Assembly: GCF_009762795.1 (NCBI RefSeq)
Contig: NZ_CP046400.1
Location: forward strand, 1,899,501-1,963,500
Reading direction: 5' to 3'
Origin: Pseudodesulfovibrio cashew
Lineage (GTDB): Bacteria; Desulfobacterota; Desulfovibrionia; Desulfovibrionales; Desulfovibrionaceae
DNA length: 64,000 bases
Position 1 is the first letter of the stretch; the number at the start of each line of letters is the position of its first letter. Below are positions 18,291-27,042 of the stretch, piece after piece. The notes below the pieces were generated by a model, which saw nothing but the letters and a program-made list of their open reading frames with translations, was not told the DNA's origin and ran no database searches. The position numbers were made by a program, and so were the translations under genes.

Positions 18291-19109
18291 ATGTCATTAT
18301 TCACCATCGATACCGACTCATGCAAGCGCGACGGCCTGTGTGCCGCAGCGTGTCCTCTGGGCTGCATCGCTCTCGACGCGGAAGGCTATCCCATTCCCCA
18401 TGAGCGCAAGCAGGCCTACTGCATCGGGTGTGGCCACTGCATGGCCGTCTGCCCCACTCAGGCCATCCGGCTCGACCGCTTCGATGATACGGGGGAGCTC
18501 CTGGACCGGAAGAATGCGGCCACGCCGGAGCAGGTGGTGCAATTGCTCAAGGGGCGCCGTTCGGTGCGCGCCTTCAAGAAGGAGCCGCTCCCCGAGGAGA
18601 CCCTGCGCGAACTGCTCGACCTCACCGAGTACGCCCCCTCCGGGCACAATGCCCACCCCGTGCGCTGGAGCGTTGCGGCCACGCCCGAGCGGGTGGCCGA
18701 GGCGGCGCGTGCCACGGTGGACTGGATGCGGGGCGAGGTCGAGGCCGAAACGGAGAGGGCGGCCGCCCTGCACCTGGCGGGTATCGTCAAGGCCTGGGAC
18801 AGAGACATCGACATCGTCTGCCGCGAGGCGCCCGCCCTGGCCGTGGCGCACGGTCCTGCCACGGGCATCACCCCCATGGAGGACGGCGTCATCGCCACGG
18901 CCTACCTCGAGCTGGCGGCCCACGGCCTCGGGCTGGGCGCGTGCTGGTGCGGTTACGTGCAGATGGCCGCCGGGACCGATGCCGCCCTGCGGGAGCTCCT
19001 CGGCATCCCGGAGGAGGGCCGGGTTTACGGCGCGCTCCTCCTCGGCAGGCCCGCCCGCCGCTACCGGTTCATACCGCCCCGTCCGGGCGCAAATGTGCAT
19101 TGGGTCTGA
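18291..19109 (+). CDS. Nitroreductase with N-terminal 2[4Fe-4S] ferredoxin domain
   Basis: 272 residues. Residues 10-65 have two cysteine clusters, CKRDGLCAAACPLGC and CIGCGHCMAVCP, for two Fe-S centres. From about residue 85 the FMN nitroreductase fold begins (LLKGRRSVRAFKKEPL, EYAPSGHNAHPVRW). Such fusions in anaerobes can pass electrons directly from ferredoxin-like clusters to the flavin; the substrate is unknown. AGGAGGCAGCC gives a strong ribosome site. It is divergent from glnS. Confidence 0.9.
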   Translation: MSLFTIDTDSCKRDGLCAAACPLGCIALDAEGYPIPHERKQAYCIGCGHCMAVCPTQAIRLDRFDDTGELLDRKNAATPEQVVQLLKGRRSVRAFKKEPLPEETLRELLDLTEYAPSGHNAHPVRWSVAATPERVAEAARATVDWMRGEVEAETERAAALHLAGIVKAWDRDIDIVCREAPALAVAHGPATGITPMEDGVIATAYLELAAHGLGLGACWCGYVQMAAGTDAALRELLGIPEEGRVYGALLLGRPARRYRFIPPRPGANVHWV

Positions 19110-19156
19110 TATATAAGGAATACCCAACTGGACGGCAGGTTGAATTTCTGCAATGG

Positions 19157-19948
19157 ATGGGCATGCGGTCCGCATCTCTTCGTTTTGTCCCTGTTCTGTG
19201 GGGTTTGCTCTTCCTGCTTTTCGCGGTTGATTGCCAGGCGCGCACGGTCCGGGTGGGCATCGGTTTCGCCATCCCGCCTTATGTGATCCGGGAGTCGCAC
19301 GCGGGCATCGAGGTCGACGTCATCCGGGAGTCGCTCAAGGCCGCCGGGCTCGAGGTGGAATTTGTCTACCTGCCCAACCTCCGCCTGCCTGTGGAGTACG
19401 CCGCAGGCAACGTGGACGGCATCGCCACCAACACGGCCTATGATCTGGCCGGGGACTCCGGGCGCGAAACCTACTCTTCGGGGACCACCATTATTCTTCA
19501 GAACTATGCCGTGACTCTGCTTACCGCGGAGCCGGTGAATTCCTTTGACGACATGGAGGACAAGCGGGTGCTCGCCTTCAACAACGCCGTCAAATATCTT
19601 GGTCCCGATTTCGGGAAGATGACCAAACGGAACGACCGGTATTCCGAGCTGGCCGATCAGTCCCTCCAGGTCAGGATGCTCTATTCGGGCCGGGTGGACG
19701 TGGTCGTTGCGGACAAGCGCATCCTGCTCTGGTGGCGGGACAAGCTGGCCAACTCGCCCCTGGCCCAAAAGCTGGAACTGAAAAAGCCGTTGCGCTTCAA
19801 CGCTGTGTTCCCGCCTTCGCCGCGCCACGTGGCCTTTGCCGATCCCGGCCTACGCGACGCCTTTGACCGGGGGCTCGATACGATCAGACGGTCCGGGCTC
19901 CATGCCGCCATCCTACAGCGGTATCTGAAATCCTACGCCGTGAAGTAG
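19157..19948 (+). CDS. Periplasmic solute-binding protein family 3-like, orphan
   Basis: 263 residues from ATG 19157 (19163 is also possible; neither has a strong ribosome site). A signal peptide (LWGLLFLLFAVDCQA) is followed by the SBP_bac_3 pattern: VRVGIGFAIPPYVIRE, GIEVDVIRESLKAAGLEVEFVYLP, then a later region with a repeated lobe structure. No ABC permease or ATPase is adjacent. Such orphan binding proteins may serve as receptors. A second, distantly similar one is at 23154. Confidence 0.75.
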   Translation: MGMRSASLRFVPVLWGLLFLLFAVDCQARTVRVGIGFAIPPYVIRESHAGIEVDVIRESLKAAGLEVEFVYLPNLRLPVEYAAGNVDGIATNTAYDLAGDSGRETYSSGTTIILQNYAVTLLTAEPVNSFDDMEDKRVLAFNNAVKYLGPDFGKMTKRNDRYSELADQSLQVRMLYSGRVDVVVADKRILLWWRDKLANSPLAQKLELKKPLRFNAVFPPSPRHVAFADPGLRDAFDRGLDTIRRSGLHAAILQRYLKSYAVK

Positions 19949-20036
19949 GGGCGCGCCACATGTTGTCACGCTCCCCGGCATGGGCTATCCTGCGCATCGA
20001 ATGGAGCAACCGTCCGAACCAATCCCGGAGAAATTC

Positions 20037-20498
20037 ATGAACCAAGCAATGGGGCCGCACTCGGCCGAAGACTACGCCGCGTTCATCGACAGGAACGTCC
20101 ACAAGTTCCTGCCCAAGTTCAGCACCTACTGCGCCAACCCCGCCTCGTTCCATCCCGGCTGGAACTGGGCCGCCTTCTTCTTCACCTTCTGGTGGTATCT
20201 TTACAGAAAGATGTACCTCTGGGCCGCGCTCTGTTTCGTGACCATGTGGCTGCCCTATTTCAATCTGATCATCTGGATCGGCTGGGGCGTGGCCGCCAAT
20301 TCCCTCTACTTCCGGCACGCCAACACCAAGATCGCCGAGGCCAAGGCGTTTTACGGCAGCGGTTATCAGGTATACCTGCGCGATGCCGGGGGCGTGAACA
20401 CCTGGGTGCCATGGGTGGCCCTGCTTATCTCCGGCGGCTTCTTCCTGCTGGCCCTGCTTGGGTTTATCAGCATGGCCTTCTTCGCAGCCGCCTTCTGA
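20037..20498 (+). CDS. DUF2628-like small membrane protein
   Basis: 153 residues with GGAG before the ATG. After a soluble N-terminus of about 40 residues comes the signature FHPGWNWAAFFFTFWWYLYRKMY, broken by the membrane, followed by a second hydrophobic segment (LWAALCFVTMWLPYFNLIIW) and a final C-terminal one (LLISGGFFLLALLGFI). That order matches the DUF2628 family of small inner-membrane proteins. The function is unknown. Confidence 0.75.
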   Translation: MNQAMGPHSAEDYAAFIDRNVHKFLPKFSTYCANPASFHPGWNWAAFFFTFWWYLYRKMYLWAALCFVTMWLPYFNLIIWIGWGVAANSLYFRHANTKIAEAKAFYGSGYQVYLRDAGGVNTWVPWVALLISGGFFLLALLGFISMAFFAAAF

Positions 20499-20673
20499 CT
20501 GCCGTCGATGGGCGTGCCGTCCACGCCCGGCGTGGGAGTCTGACCGTTCGTTGCCGCGTTTGTTTTGTGGCGCGGCGTGTGACCGGCAGTCATTTTCCTG
20601 CGCCCCCCATTGACCCGGCGGGGCGGGTGCCGTACCGTACCCCCATTTCGCCAACGAGCCTTCCGGGGGAACA

Positions 20674-23115
20674 ATGTCCAGTCAAAACCACGCGTTCGGG
20701 TCCGTTCAGGTCGCCATAGACTACCACTCCATCACCACGCTCTTCGAGCGGGCCCACGCCGAGGGGCGCGACGCCCTGTTCGAGCACGAGGTTTACGACC
20801 TGCTGCGCGACTCCGGGGCCGAGACCCCGCCCCGCACCGTGCTTCTGGAGCGGGACGCGCGGCCGAGCGACGAGGAGCTCGACGCGTTGCCCGGCGAAAA
20901 GGTGGTCCTCAAGATCGTATCCCCGGCCATCGTGCACAAGACCGAGGTGGGAGGCGTGCGCGTGGTGGAGAATACTCCGGGCCAGGTGCGTTCGGCCTGG
21001 CGGCGCATGCTCCAGGAGGTCCCCGAGAATTTCGCGGCCATGCTTGAGCGCGACCCGGCTCACGCCCCGGCCCGTTATGCCGGGCTTTCGGGCGGAGAGC
21101 TGCTGGACGCGGTGCGGCGGGATATCTGGGGCGTGCTCATGGTCCAGTTTCTGCGCCCCGACTCCCAGGCCTTCGGCAACGAGCTGATCGTGGGTATCCG
21201 CCGGACCAGGGAGTTCGGCATGATCATCGGCGCGGGGCTGGGCGGCACCGATACCGAACTCTACGCCGAGCGTTTCCGCAAGGGACAGGCCATGGTCGCC
21301 ACGTCCACTGCCCTGGCCGACGGCGAGGCCTTTTTCGAGCTCTTCCGCAACACCTTGTCCTACAAGAAACTGGCCGGGCTGACGCGCGGTCAGCGGCGCA
21401 TCGTCACCGACGCCCAGCTCATCGAGTGCTTCTCCTCATTCATTGACATGGCCAACCATTACTCCCCGGAGAACCCGGACGCGCCCTTCGTCATCGAGGA
21501 GCTGGAGATCAATCCCTTTGCCTACGCCGACTATCTGATGGTCCCCCTGGACGGCATGTGCCGGTTCTCCCGTCCCGGTTCCCTCCCGGTCCCGCGTCCG
21601 GCGGGCAAGATCGGCAACCTGCTGCACCCGGAGACCATAGGCATCATCGGGGTCTCGTCCACGCGCCGGAATTTCGGGCGGATCATTCTGGACAACGTCA
21701 TCGAGGCCGGATTCGATCCCGCGAAGATGACCGTGATCCGGCCCGGCCTGGAGGAGATCGGCGGTGTTCGCTGCGTCCCCTCACTGGCCGATCTTGAGGA
21801 AAAGCTCGACCTCTTCGTGGTCGCGGTGGGCGCGGAGCAGGTGCCCAGGTTGGTGGAGGATCTGGTGGAGCTGGACTGCGCCGAGTCGGTCATGCTCATT
21901 CCGGGCGGCATGGGCGAAACCGCCGAGAGCGAGGCGCGTGCCCGCGAGGTGATCGGCCGCATCCAGGCCGCCCACGCGCAGGGCGGCGGGCCGGTCTTTC
22001 TGGGCGGCAACTGCATGGGCGTGGTCTCCCGGCCCGGCAACTACGACACCTGGTTCATCCCGGACGAAAAGCTTCCCGATTTTTCTCACGGCAGACATCA
22101 CCGGGCCGCGTTCATCTCCCAGTCGGGCGCGTTCATGCTCACCCGGCTCTCCCAGTGCCCGCTGTTGGACCCGGCCTACATGGTCTCGGCGGGCAACCAG
22201 ACCGACCTGACCCTGGGCGATCTGCTGGGCTGGTTTGCCCAGAGCGATGAGGTGGACGTCATCGCGGTCTATGCCGAGGGCTTCAACGACATGGACGGGC
22301 TGGCCTTCTGCCGGGCCGTACGCAGGGCGGTGCTGGCCGGGAAGGAGGTCATCTTCTACAAGGCGGGCCGTACTCCGGAAGGGCGCTCCGCCACCAGCGG
22401 CCACACCGCTTCCCTGGCCGGGGACTACGTGGTCTGCGAGTCCTGCGTGCGCCAGGCCGGCGCCGTGGTGGCCGATTCCTTTACCCAGTTCGAGAACCTG
22501 TTCATGCTGGCCGAGCGGCTGCACGGCAAGACCATCCGCTCCAACCGCCTGGCCGCTGTATCCGGGGCCGGGTTCGAGGCAGTGGGCATGGCCGATTCCA
22601 TCCAGTCGGACTCCTACCGCATGCGCCTTGCCGCATTGGCCGGCCCCACCAGAGAGCAGCTTGACGGATTATTCATGGACCACCGGTTGAGCAAGCTGGT
22701 CACCGTTACCAACCCTCTGGACATGACCCCGGCGGCCAACGATTTCGTGCACGCCGAGGCCATCCGCATCCTGGCGGGCGATCCCGGCGTGGACGCAGTG
22801 GTGGCCGGGCTGGACCCGCTCTCGCCGGTCATGCGCACCCTGGCCGACCCGGAGCACAAGGCTTTTGACTTCGCGGACGAGCGGTCCATCGCCGCCCGCC
22901 TGGCCGACCTGCTGCCCACGCTGGATACCCCGGTCATCGGCGTGGTGGACGGCGGACGGCTCTATGACCCGCTGGTGGATCGGCTCAAGGAGGCCGGACT
23001 GTGCACCTTCCGCACTTCGGACCAGGCTGTGGCCGCCATCGCCCAATACATCGAAGGCAGGCTGGCCGCCGACGCAATCCGGCGTTCGGCGCGCCAGGGC
23101 GCAATGTCCCGATAA
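20674..23115 (+). CDS. ADP-forming acyl-CoA synthetase-like protein, domains permuted
   Basis: 813 residues. The ATP-grasp domain comes first (KVVLKIVSPAIVHKTEVGGV near residue 85), then from about residue 310 a CoA-binding Rossmann domain (LHPETIGIIGVSSTRRNFG) and the succinyl-CoA-ligase domains with the SGHTASLAGD segment near 575, which holds the phospho-histidine. Most single-chain ADP-forming acetyl-CoA synthetases have the CoA-binding part first, so here the order is reversed. It should make ATP from an acyl-CoA, or act in regulation; the acyl group is unknown. It stands alone between unrelated genes. Confidence 0.85.
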   Translation: MSSQNHAFGSVQVAIDYHSITTLFERAHAEGRDALFEHEVYDLLRDSGAETPPRTVLLERDARPSDEELDALPGEKVVLKIVSPAIVHKTEVGGVRVVENTPGQVRSAWRRMLQEVPENFAAMLERDPAHAPARYAGLSGGELLDAVRRDIWGVLMVQFLRPDSQAFGNELIVGIRRTREFGMIIGAGLGGTDTELYAERFRKGQAMVATSTALADGEAFFELFRNTLSYKKLAGLTRGQRRIVTDAQLIECFSSFIDMANHYSPENPDAPFVIEELEINPFAYADYLMVPLDGMCRFSRPGSLPVPRPAGKIGNLLHPETIGIIGVSSTRRNFGRIILDNVIEAGFDPAKMTVIRPGLEEIGGVRCVPSLADLEEKLDLFVVAVGAEQVPRLVEDLVELDCAESVMLIPGGMGETAESEARAREVIGRIQAAHAQGGGPVFLGGNCMGVVSRPGNYDTWFIPDEKLPDFSHGRHHRAAFISQSGAFMLTRLSQCPLLDPAYMVSAGNQTDLTLGDLLGWFAQSDEVDVIAVYAEGFNDMDGLAFCRAVRRAVLAGKEVIFYKAGRTPEGRSATSGHTASLAGDYVVCESCVRQAGAVVADSFTQFENLFMLAERLHGKTIRSNRLAAVSGAGFEAVGMADSIQSDSYRMRLAALAGPTREQLDGLFMDHRLSKLVTVTNPLDMTPAANDFVHAEAIRILAGDPGVDAVVAGLDPLSPVMRTLADPEHKAFDFADERSIAARLADLLPTLDTPVIGVVDGGRLYDPLVDRLKEAGLCTFRTSDQAVAAIAQYIEGRLAADAIRRSARQGAMSR

Positions 23116-23153
23116 TAACTGACAGGGGTTTTTATTTTCCGTAAATTGTAGTC

Positions 23154-23918
23154 ATGCGCAGGTATGTCCTTCTTGCCATGGCCTTCCTGGTCCTGCTCCC
23201 GGTCCCCGGCTGGGGCGCTGAATACTTGCATGTCATTTCCATGGTGGCCCCGCCGCGGGTCATGCTCATCGACGGCGAGGTCACCGGCATGGCGGCGGAC
23301 CTGGTCAAGGAAGGACTTACGCGGGCCGGATACCAGTTCGATATCGAACTGGTCCCGTGGAAGAGGGCGCTGTACATGATTCAATCGGGCACTGCGGACG
23401 CGCTCTTCTACCCCATCTTCACCAAAGAGCGGACCGAGTACTTCCACTATTCTCCCACCCCCCTGTTCCGCATAGGGCTTGCCGCGCTGAAACGAGCGGA
23501 TTCCGATATCGTGATTCGTCCCGACTTCGGAGGGCTCGACCACCTTGTCCTGGGCATCGGGCTGGGGTTCCAGTACGGCCCCAAGGGGAAGGAGTTCATG
23601 GAAAAAGCCCACTTTGTGAAAATCGAGGCCACTTCAAGCAATAATCTCGGGTTCCTGAAGCTGCTGGACGGTCGCATTGATCTTCTGCTCATGGACAGCA
23701 CCCTGGCCACGCACTACCTGAAGCAGAGGTCGACCCTGGGCAAGGTTGACTTTGCCCGTGACGAGCAGGGACGCATTGCTATCCTCGACTATCGGGAAGG
23801 GTACCTGGTCTTTTCCAGGAAAACCGCTACCGCCGTGGATGCGGCTAATTTTTCCAAGGCGCTGGACTCCATGATACGAGACGGCACTTATGACGATATA
23901 GTCAATCGTTACAAGTGA
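23154..23918 (+). CDS. Periplasmic solute-binding protein family 3-like, orphan
   Basis: 254 residues. The signal peptide is MRRYVLLAMAFLVLLPVPG, then WGAEYL. The mature part shows the SBP_bac_3 style: VAPPRVMLIDGEVTGMAADLVKEGL, VPWKRALYMIQSGTADALF and a C-terminal IRDGTYDDIVNRY. No permease or ATPase lies next to it. It sits 150 bases before the histidine kinase at 24069 on the same strand, so it could feed a periplasmic signal to that kinase, but this is a guess. Confidence 0.75.
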   Translation: MRRYVLLAMAFLVLLPVPGWGAEYLHVISMVAPPRVMLIDGEVTGMAADLVKEGLTRAGYQFDIELVPWKRALYMIQSGTADALFYPIFTKERTEYFHYSPTPLFRIGLAALKRADSDIVIRPDFGGLDHLVLGIGLGFQYGPKGKEFMEKAHFVKIEATSSNNLGFLKLLDGRIDLLLMDSTLATHYLKQRSTLGKVDFARDEQGRIAILDYREGYLVFSRKTATAVDAANFSKALDSMIRDGTYDDIVNRYK

Positions 23919-24068
23919 TCGGGCTGTTGTTGTCCCCAATCTTTCAGGATATCCTGCTTATTTATTGAATCCTTCCGGGATGTTTGCTACGGTTTGTCAG
24001 GCTGGGAAAACCAGGCCTGCGGTATGCCCGGACCCCCGCCCGGGCCGAAAACGCCGTGGAGGCGCACC

Positions 24069-25790
24069 GTGTCGGATGCCCATTACTACCAGGGATTGGC
24101 CAAGAGCATGATGTTCACCATCATCCTGGTCTCCTACGCTCCCCTGCTGCTCATCACCCTCATCGCCGGATACCAGTATTCCGTGGCCTACCGCGCCAAG
24201 GTGGACGCCCACCTGCGCGAGCTGGTGCTCAAACACGACCAGGCCGTGGACGCCTATCTGGAGGAGAAGGTCGAGGAGCTCCAGGTACTGGCGGAGGCCG
24301 TGGGGGTGGAGCGGCTGCGCGGCGACGCGGGTGTGGCCCGGTTGCACGACGTGCTGGCTCGGGTGCACGGCAGCGACTTCGTGGACCTGGGACTGGTTGA
24401 CTGCAAGGGTGTTCAGGTGGCCTACTCCGGTCCATACAAGCTCCTCGGGGCGAACTACGCGGACGCCCCCTGGTATCGTGAGGTGCTGGAGCGCAAGGTC
24501 TTCATCAGCGACGTATCCCTGGGGTTGCGCGGGGTGCCGCACTTCACCATCGCCCTGCTCGTTCCGGTAAACGGCCAGGATTGGGTGCTCAGGACCACAC
24601 TGGATTTCATCGGCTTCAACAAGCTGGTGGAGGACATCCTCGTCGGCGAGACCGGCATGGCCTACATCATCAACCGCAAGGGCGAATTTCAGACCACGCC
24701 ACGCCGGGACATGTCCGGCGAGCTTTCCTTTCTGCGCAAGCTGGCCGCGGGCAGGGCAGGTGACAGCGAGCTGGCCCACGGCAGGGCCTCCATGACGGTC
24801 GAGACCAACCCGGCCACGGGCCGCGAGACCCTCTTCGTCACCAGCCCGCTCAAATCGGGCGATTGGCTGATGGTCTACCAGCAGGACGTTGACGATGCCT
24901 TTTCCGCCCTGGACCAGGCGCGCAACCTGGCCGTGGTGGTCCTGCTCCTCGGCGGCATCGCCATTACGGTCATGGCCTACCTCATGAGCCGCCGCATGGC
25001 GCGCAAGGTGGAGCTGGCCGACGTGGAAAAGGAGATGATGAACGAGCAGGTCATCGAGGCGGGCAAGCTGGCGAGCGTGGGCGAGCTGGCGGCGGGCATT
25101 GCCCACGAGATCAACAACCCCGTGGCGATCATGGTCGAGGAGGCCGGGTGGATTCAGGACCTTCTGGACGAGGGGCTGGACCAGGACGACAACGAGCGCG
25201 AGGTGCAGCGCGCCCTGCGCCAGATTCGCGAGCAGGGCGTCCGTTGCCGCGAGATCACCCACAAGCTGCTCAGCTTCGCGCGCAAGATAGACCCCACGGT
25301 GGAGCGCATCGACGTCAACGACATGATCATGGAGATGGTCGAGTTTTGCGAACAGCGGGCCCGCTACGCCAATGTGGCGATGGAGGCCAGCCTGGCCGAC
25401 GACGTGGCCGAGGTGGAGGGGAGCGCCTCAGAGGTGCAGCAGGTGCTTCTCAACCTGATCAACAACGCCATCGACGCCATGGACCCCGGCGGCGGCAATC
25501 TCGACATCATGTCCCGCATGGAGGACGGCGTCGTGGCCGTGTCCATATCCGACACCGGGTGCGGCATCCCCCAGGCCAACCTGCAACGCATCTTCGATCC
25601 CTTTTTCACCACCAAGCCTGTGGGCAAGGGCACCGGGCTCGGACTGTCCATCATCTACGGCATCGTCCACAAGATGGGCGGCGACATCGCGGTCAAGTCC
25701 GTGGTGAACCGGGGCACGACCTTCACGGTCCGCTTTCCGGCCGCCGAGTCTTCGGAAACGGTGGATGCCGGTGACGGCGAGGAACTCTGA
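24069..25790 (+). CDS. Membrane sensor histidine kinase
   Basis: 573 residues from a GTG preceded by GGAGG; an upstream TTG in frame lacks a ribosome site. A TM segment (TIILVSYAPLLLITLIAG) opens the protein, then a Cache-like periplasmic sensor of about 230 residues, a second TM (LAVVVLLLGGIAITVMAYL), a HisKA domain with the H-box AAGIAHEINNPVAIM (His346), and HATPase_c with NLINNAIDAM, SDTGCGIP and GTGLGLSIIYGI. It should phosphorylate one or more of the three receivers immediately downstream. The next gene begins 21 bases after its stop. Confidence 0.92.
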   Translation: MSDAHYYQGLAKSMMFTIILVSYAPLLLITLIAGYQYSVAYRAKVDAHLRELVLKHDQAVDAYLEEKVEELQVLAEAVGVERLRGDAGVARLHDVLARVHGSDFVDLGLVDCKGVQVAYSGPYKLLGANYADAPWYREVLERKVFISDVSLGLRGVPHFTIALLVPVNGQDWVLRTTLDFIGFNKLVEDILVGETGMAYIINRKGEFQTTPRRDMSGELSFLRKLAAGRAGDSELAHGRASMTVETNPATGRETLFVTSPLKSGDWLMVYQQDVDDAFSALDQARNLAVVVLLLGGIAITVMAYLMSRRMARKVELADVEKEMMNEQVIEAGKLASVGELAAGIAHEINNPVAIMVEEAGWIQDLLDEGLDQDDNEREVQRALRQIREQGVRCREITHKLLSFARKIDPTVERIDVNDMIMEMVEFCEQRARYANVAMEASLADDVAEVEGSASEVQQVLLNLINNAIDAMDPGGGNLDIMSRMEDGVVAVSISDTGCGIPQANLQRIFDPFFTTKPVGKGTGLGLSIIYGIVHKMGGDIAVKSVVNRGTTFTVRFPAAESSETVDAGDGEEL

Positions 25791-25811
25791 CCGGGGCCAA
25801 TGGAGGAGACA

Positions 25812-26243
25812 ATGGCGGCACATCTTCTGCTTATCGACGACGAACAACCCTTCGTGGAGACCATGGCCAAGCGGCTGGGCAAACGGGGGTATACCGTGGC
25901 TACGGCTCTTAGCGGCGAGGACGGGCTCAAGGCCCTGGACGCGGACCACTCCGTGGACGTGGTCATCCTGGACGTGAAGATGCCGGGCATGGACGGCATC
26001 GAGACGCTGAAGCGGATCAAGGCGGAACACCCGTTGGTGGAAGTACTCATGCTCACGGGCCACGCCACCGTGGCCAGCGCCATTGACGGTATGAAAAGCG
26101 GGGCCTATGACTACATGATGAAGCCGTGTGATATCGACGAGTTGCTCGCCAAAGTAGGCGAGGCGTACGATCAGAAACAGGCCCGCGAGACCCGGATTTT
26201 GGAGGCGCGCGCACGGCATATCGAACTCAGGCGGGGGGATTGA
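25812..26243 (+). CDS. Stand-alone response regulator 1
   Basis: 143 residues: one REC domain and a short charged tail, no output domain. LLLIDDEQPF gives the acidic pocket, VVILDVKMPG the phospho-acceptor Asp54, LTGHAT the switch Thr/Ser region, and MKPCDIDELL the Lys. I start at the ATG preceded by GGAGGAG rather than an in-frame ATG 12 bases earlier. It is the first of three receivers in a row. Confidence 0.92.
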   Translation: MAAHLLLIDDEQPFVETMAKRLGKRGYTVATALSGEDGLKALDADHSVDVVILDVKMPGMDGIETLKRIKAEHPLVEVLMLTGHATVASAIDGMKSGAYDYMMKPCDIDELLAKVGEAYDQKQARETRILEARARHIELRRGD

Positions 26244-26626
26244 TGATCATGCCCGACACAGCCATTCGTGTGTTGCTCGTGGATGACGAGGCCGGATTCG
26301 TGGACGTGCTCAGGAAGCGCATGAACAAGCGCGGGTTCGCGGTGAGCACCGCCGTGAGCGGCACCAAGGGTATCCAGGCGCTGCGCGGGGATGATTTCGA
26401 CGTGGCCGTGCTCGATCTCAAGCTCGAGGATATGGACGGCATCGAGGTCCTGGATATTTTCAAGAAGATGGTCCCGTCCATGCCGGTGATCATGCTCACC
26501 GGTCACGGCAGCGAGCAGGCCGCGCGGGACGGTATCGCGCGCGGGGCTTTCGACTACCTGCTCAAGCCGTGCGACCTGGATGATCTGCTGGCCAAGATCC
26601 GTGAGGCCGTGGGAGTCGAGTCATGA
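26243..26626 (+). CDS. Stand-alone response regulator 2
   Basis: 127 residues, only a REC domain. LLVDDEAGFV is the acidic pocket, VAVLDLKLEDMDG holds Asp58, MLTGHGSEQAA and LLKPCDLDDLL complete the site. Its start overlaps the previous stop (TGATG), so the two are translationally coupled. An in-frame ATG at 26249 is an alternative start. The repeated PCDxDxLLAK phrase shows that receivers 1 and 2 are close paralogues. Confidence 0.92.
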   Translation: MIMPDTAIRVLLVDDEAGFVDVLRKRMNKRGFAVSTAVSGTKGIQALRGDDFDVAVLDLKLEDMDGIEVLDIFKKMVPSMPVIMLTGHGSEQAARDGIARGAFDYLLKPCDLDDLLAKIREAVGVES

Positions 26627-27039
26627 CCTTCGACGTACTGCTGGTGGACGACGAGGCGGACTTCCTGACTCCGCTGCGCAAGCGCCTTGTCCGGCGCGGC
26701 CTTTCCGTGCGCGAGGCCAATGACGGCGAATCCGCGCTTGAGGCCATGACCGCCGCCCCGGCGGACGTCTGCGTGCTCGATGTGAAGATGCCGGGGATGG
26801 ACGGGCTGACCCTGCTCACCCATATCAAGAACGAGTGGCCGCTGACCGAGGTGGTCATGCTCACCGGGCACGCCTCCCTGGAGGTCGCCCTCCGGGGCAT
26901 GGAGCTGGGCGCGTTCGACTATCTCATGAAGCCCGTGGAGTTCGAGGAGTTGTTCTACAAGCTCGAGGACGCTGCCGGACGTAAACGGCTGCACGAGGAA
27001 AAGCTCCGTCGGTCCGAACCGGGCGGGCGGGTCGGGTAA
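26623..27039 (+). CDS. Stand-alone response regulator 3
   Basis: 138 residues, a REC domain and a basic tail (KRLHEEKLRRSE). VLLVDDEADF, the phospho-acceptor Asp53 in VCVLDVKMPG, LTGHAS and LMKPVEFEELFY form a complete receiver. It overlaps receiver 2 by four bases (ATGA). The KPVEFEEL ending differs from the KPCDxDxL of the other two, suggesting a different partner. It is followed after 3 bases by the PEP-synthase-like gene. Confidence 0.92.
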   Translation: MTFDVLLVDDEADFLTPLRKRLVRRGLSVREANDGESALEAMTAAPADVCVLDVKMPGMDGLTLLTHIKNEWPLTEVVMLTGHASLEVALRGMELGAFDYLMKPVEFEELFYKLEDAAGRKRLHEEKLRRSEPGGRVG

Positions 27040-27042
27040 ACC

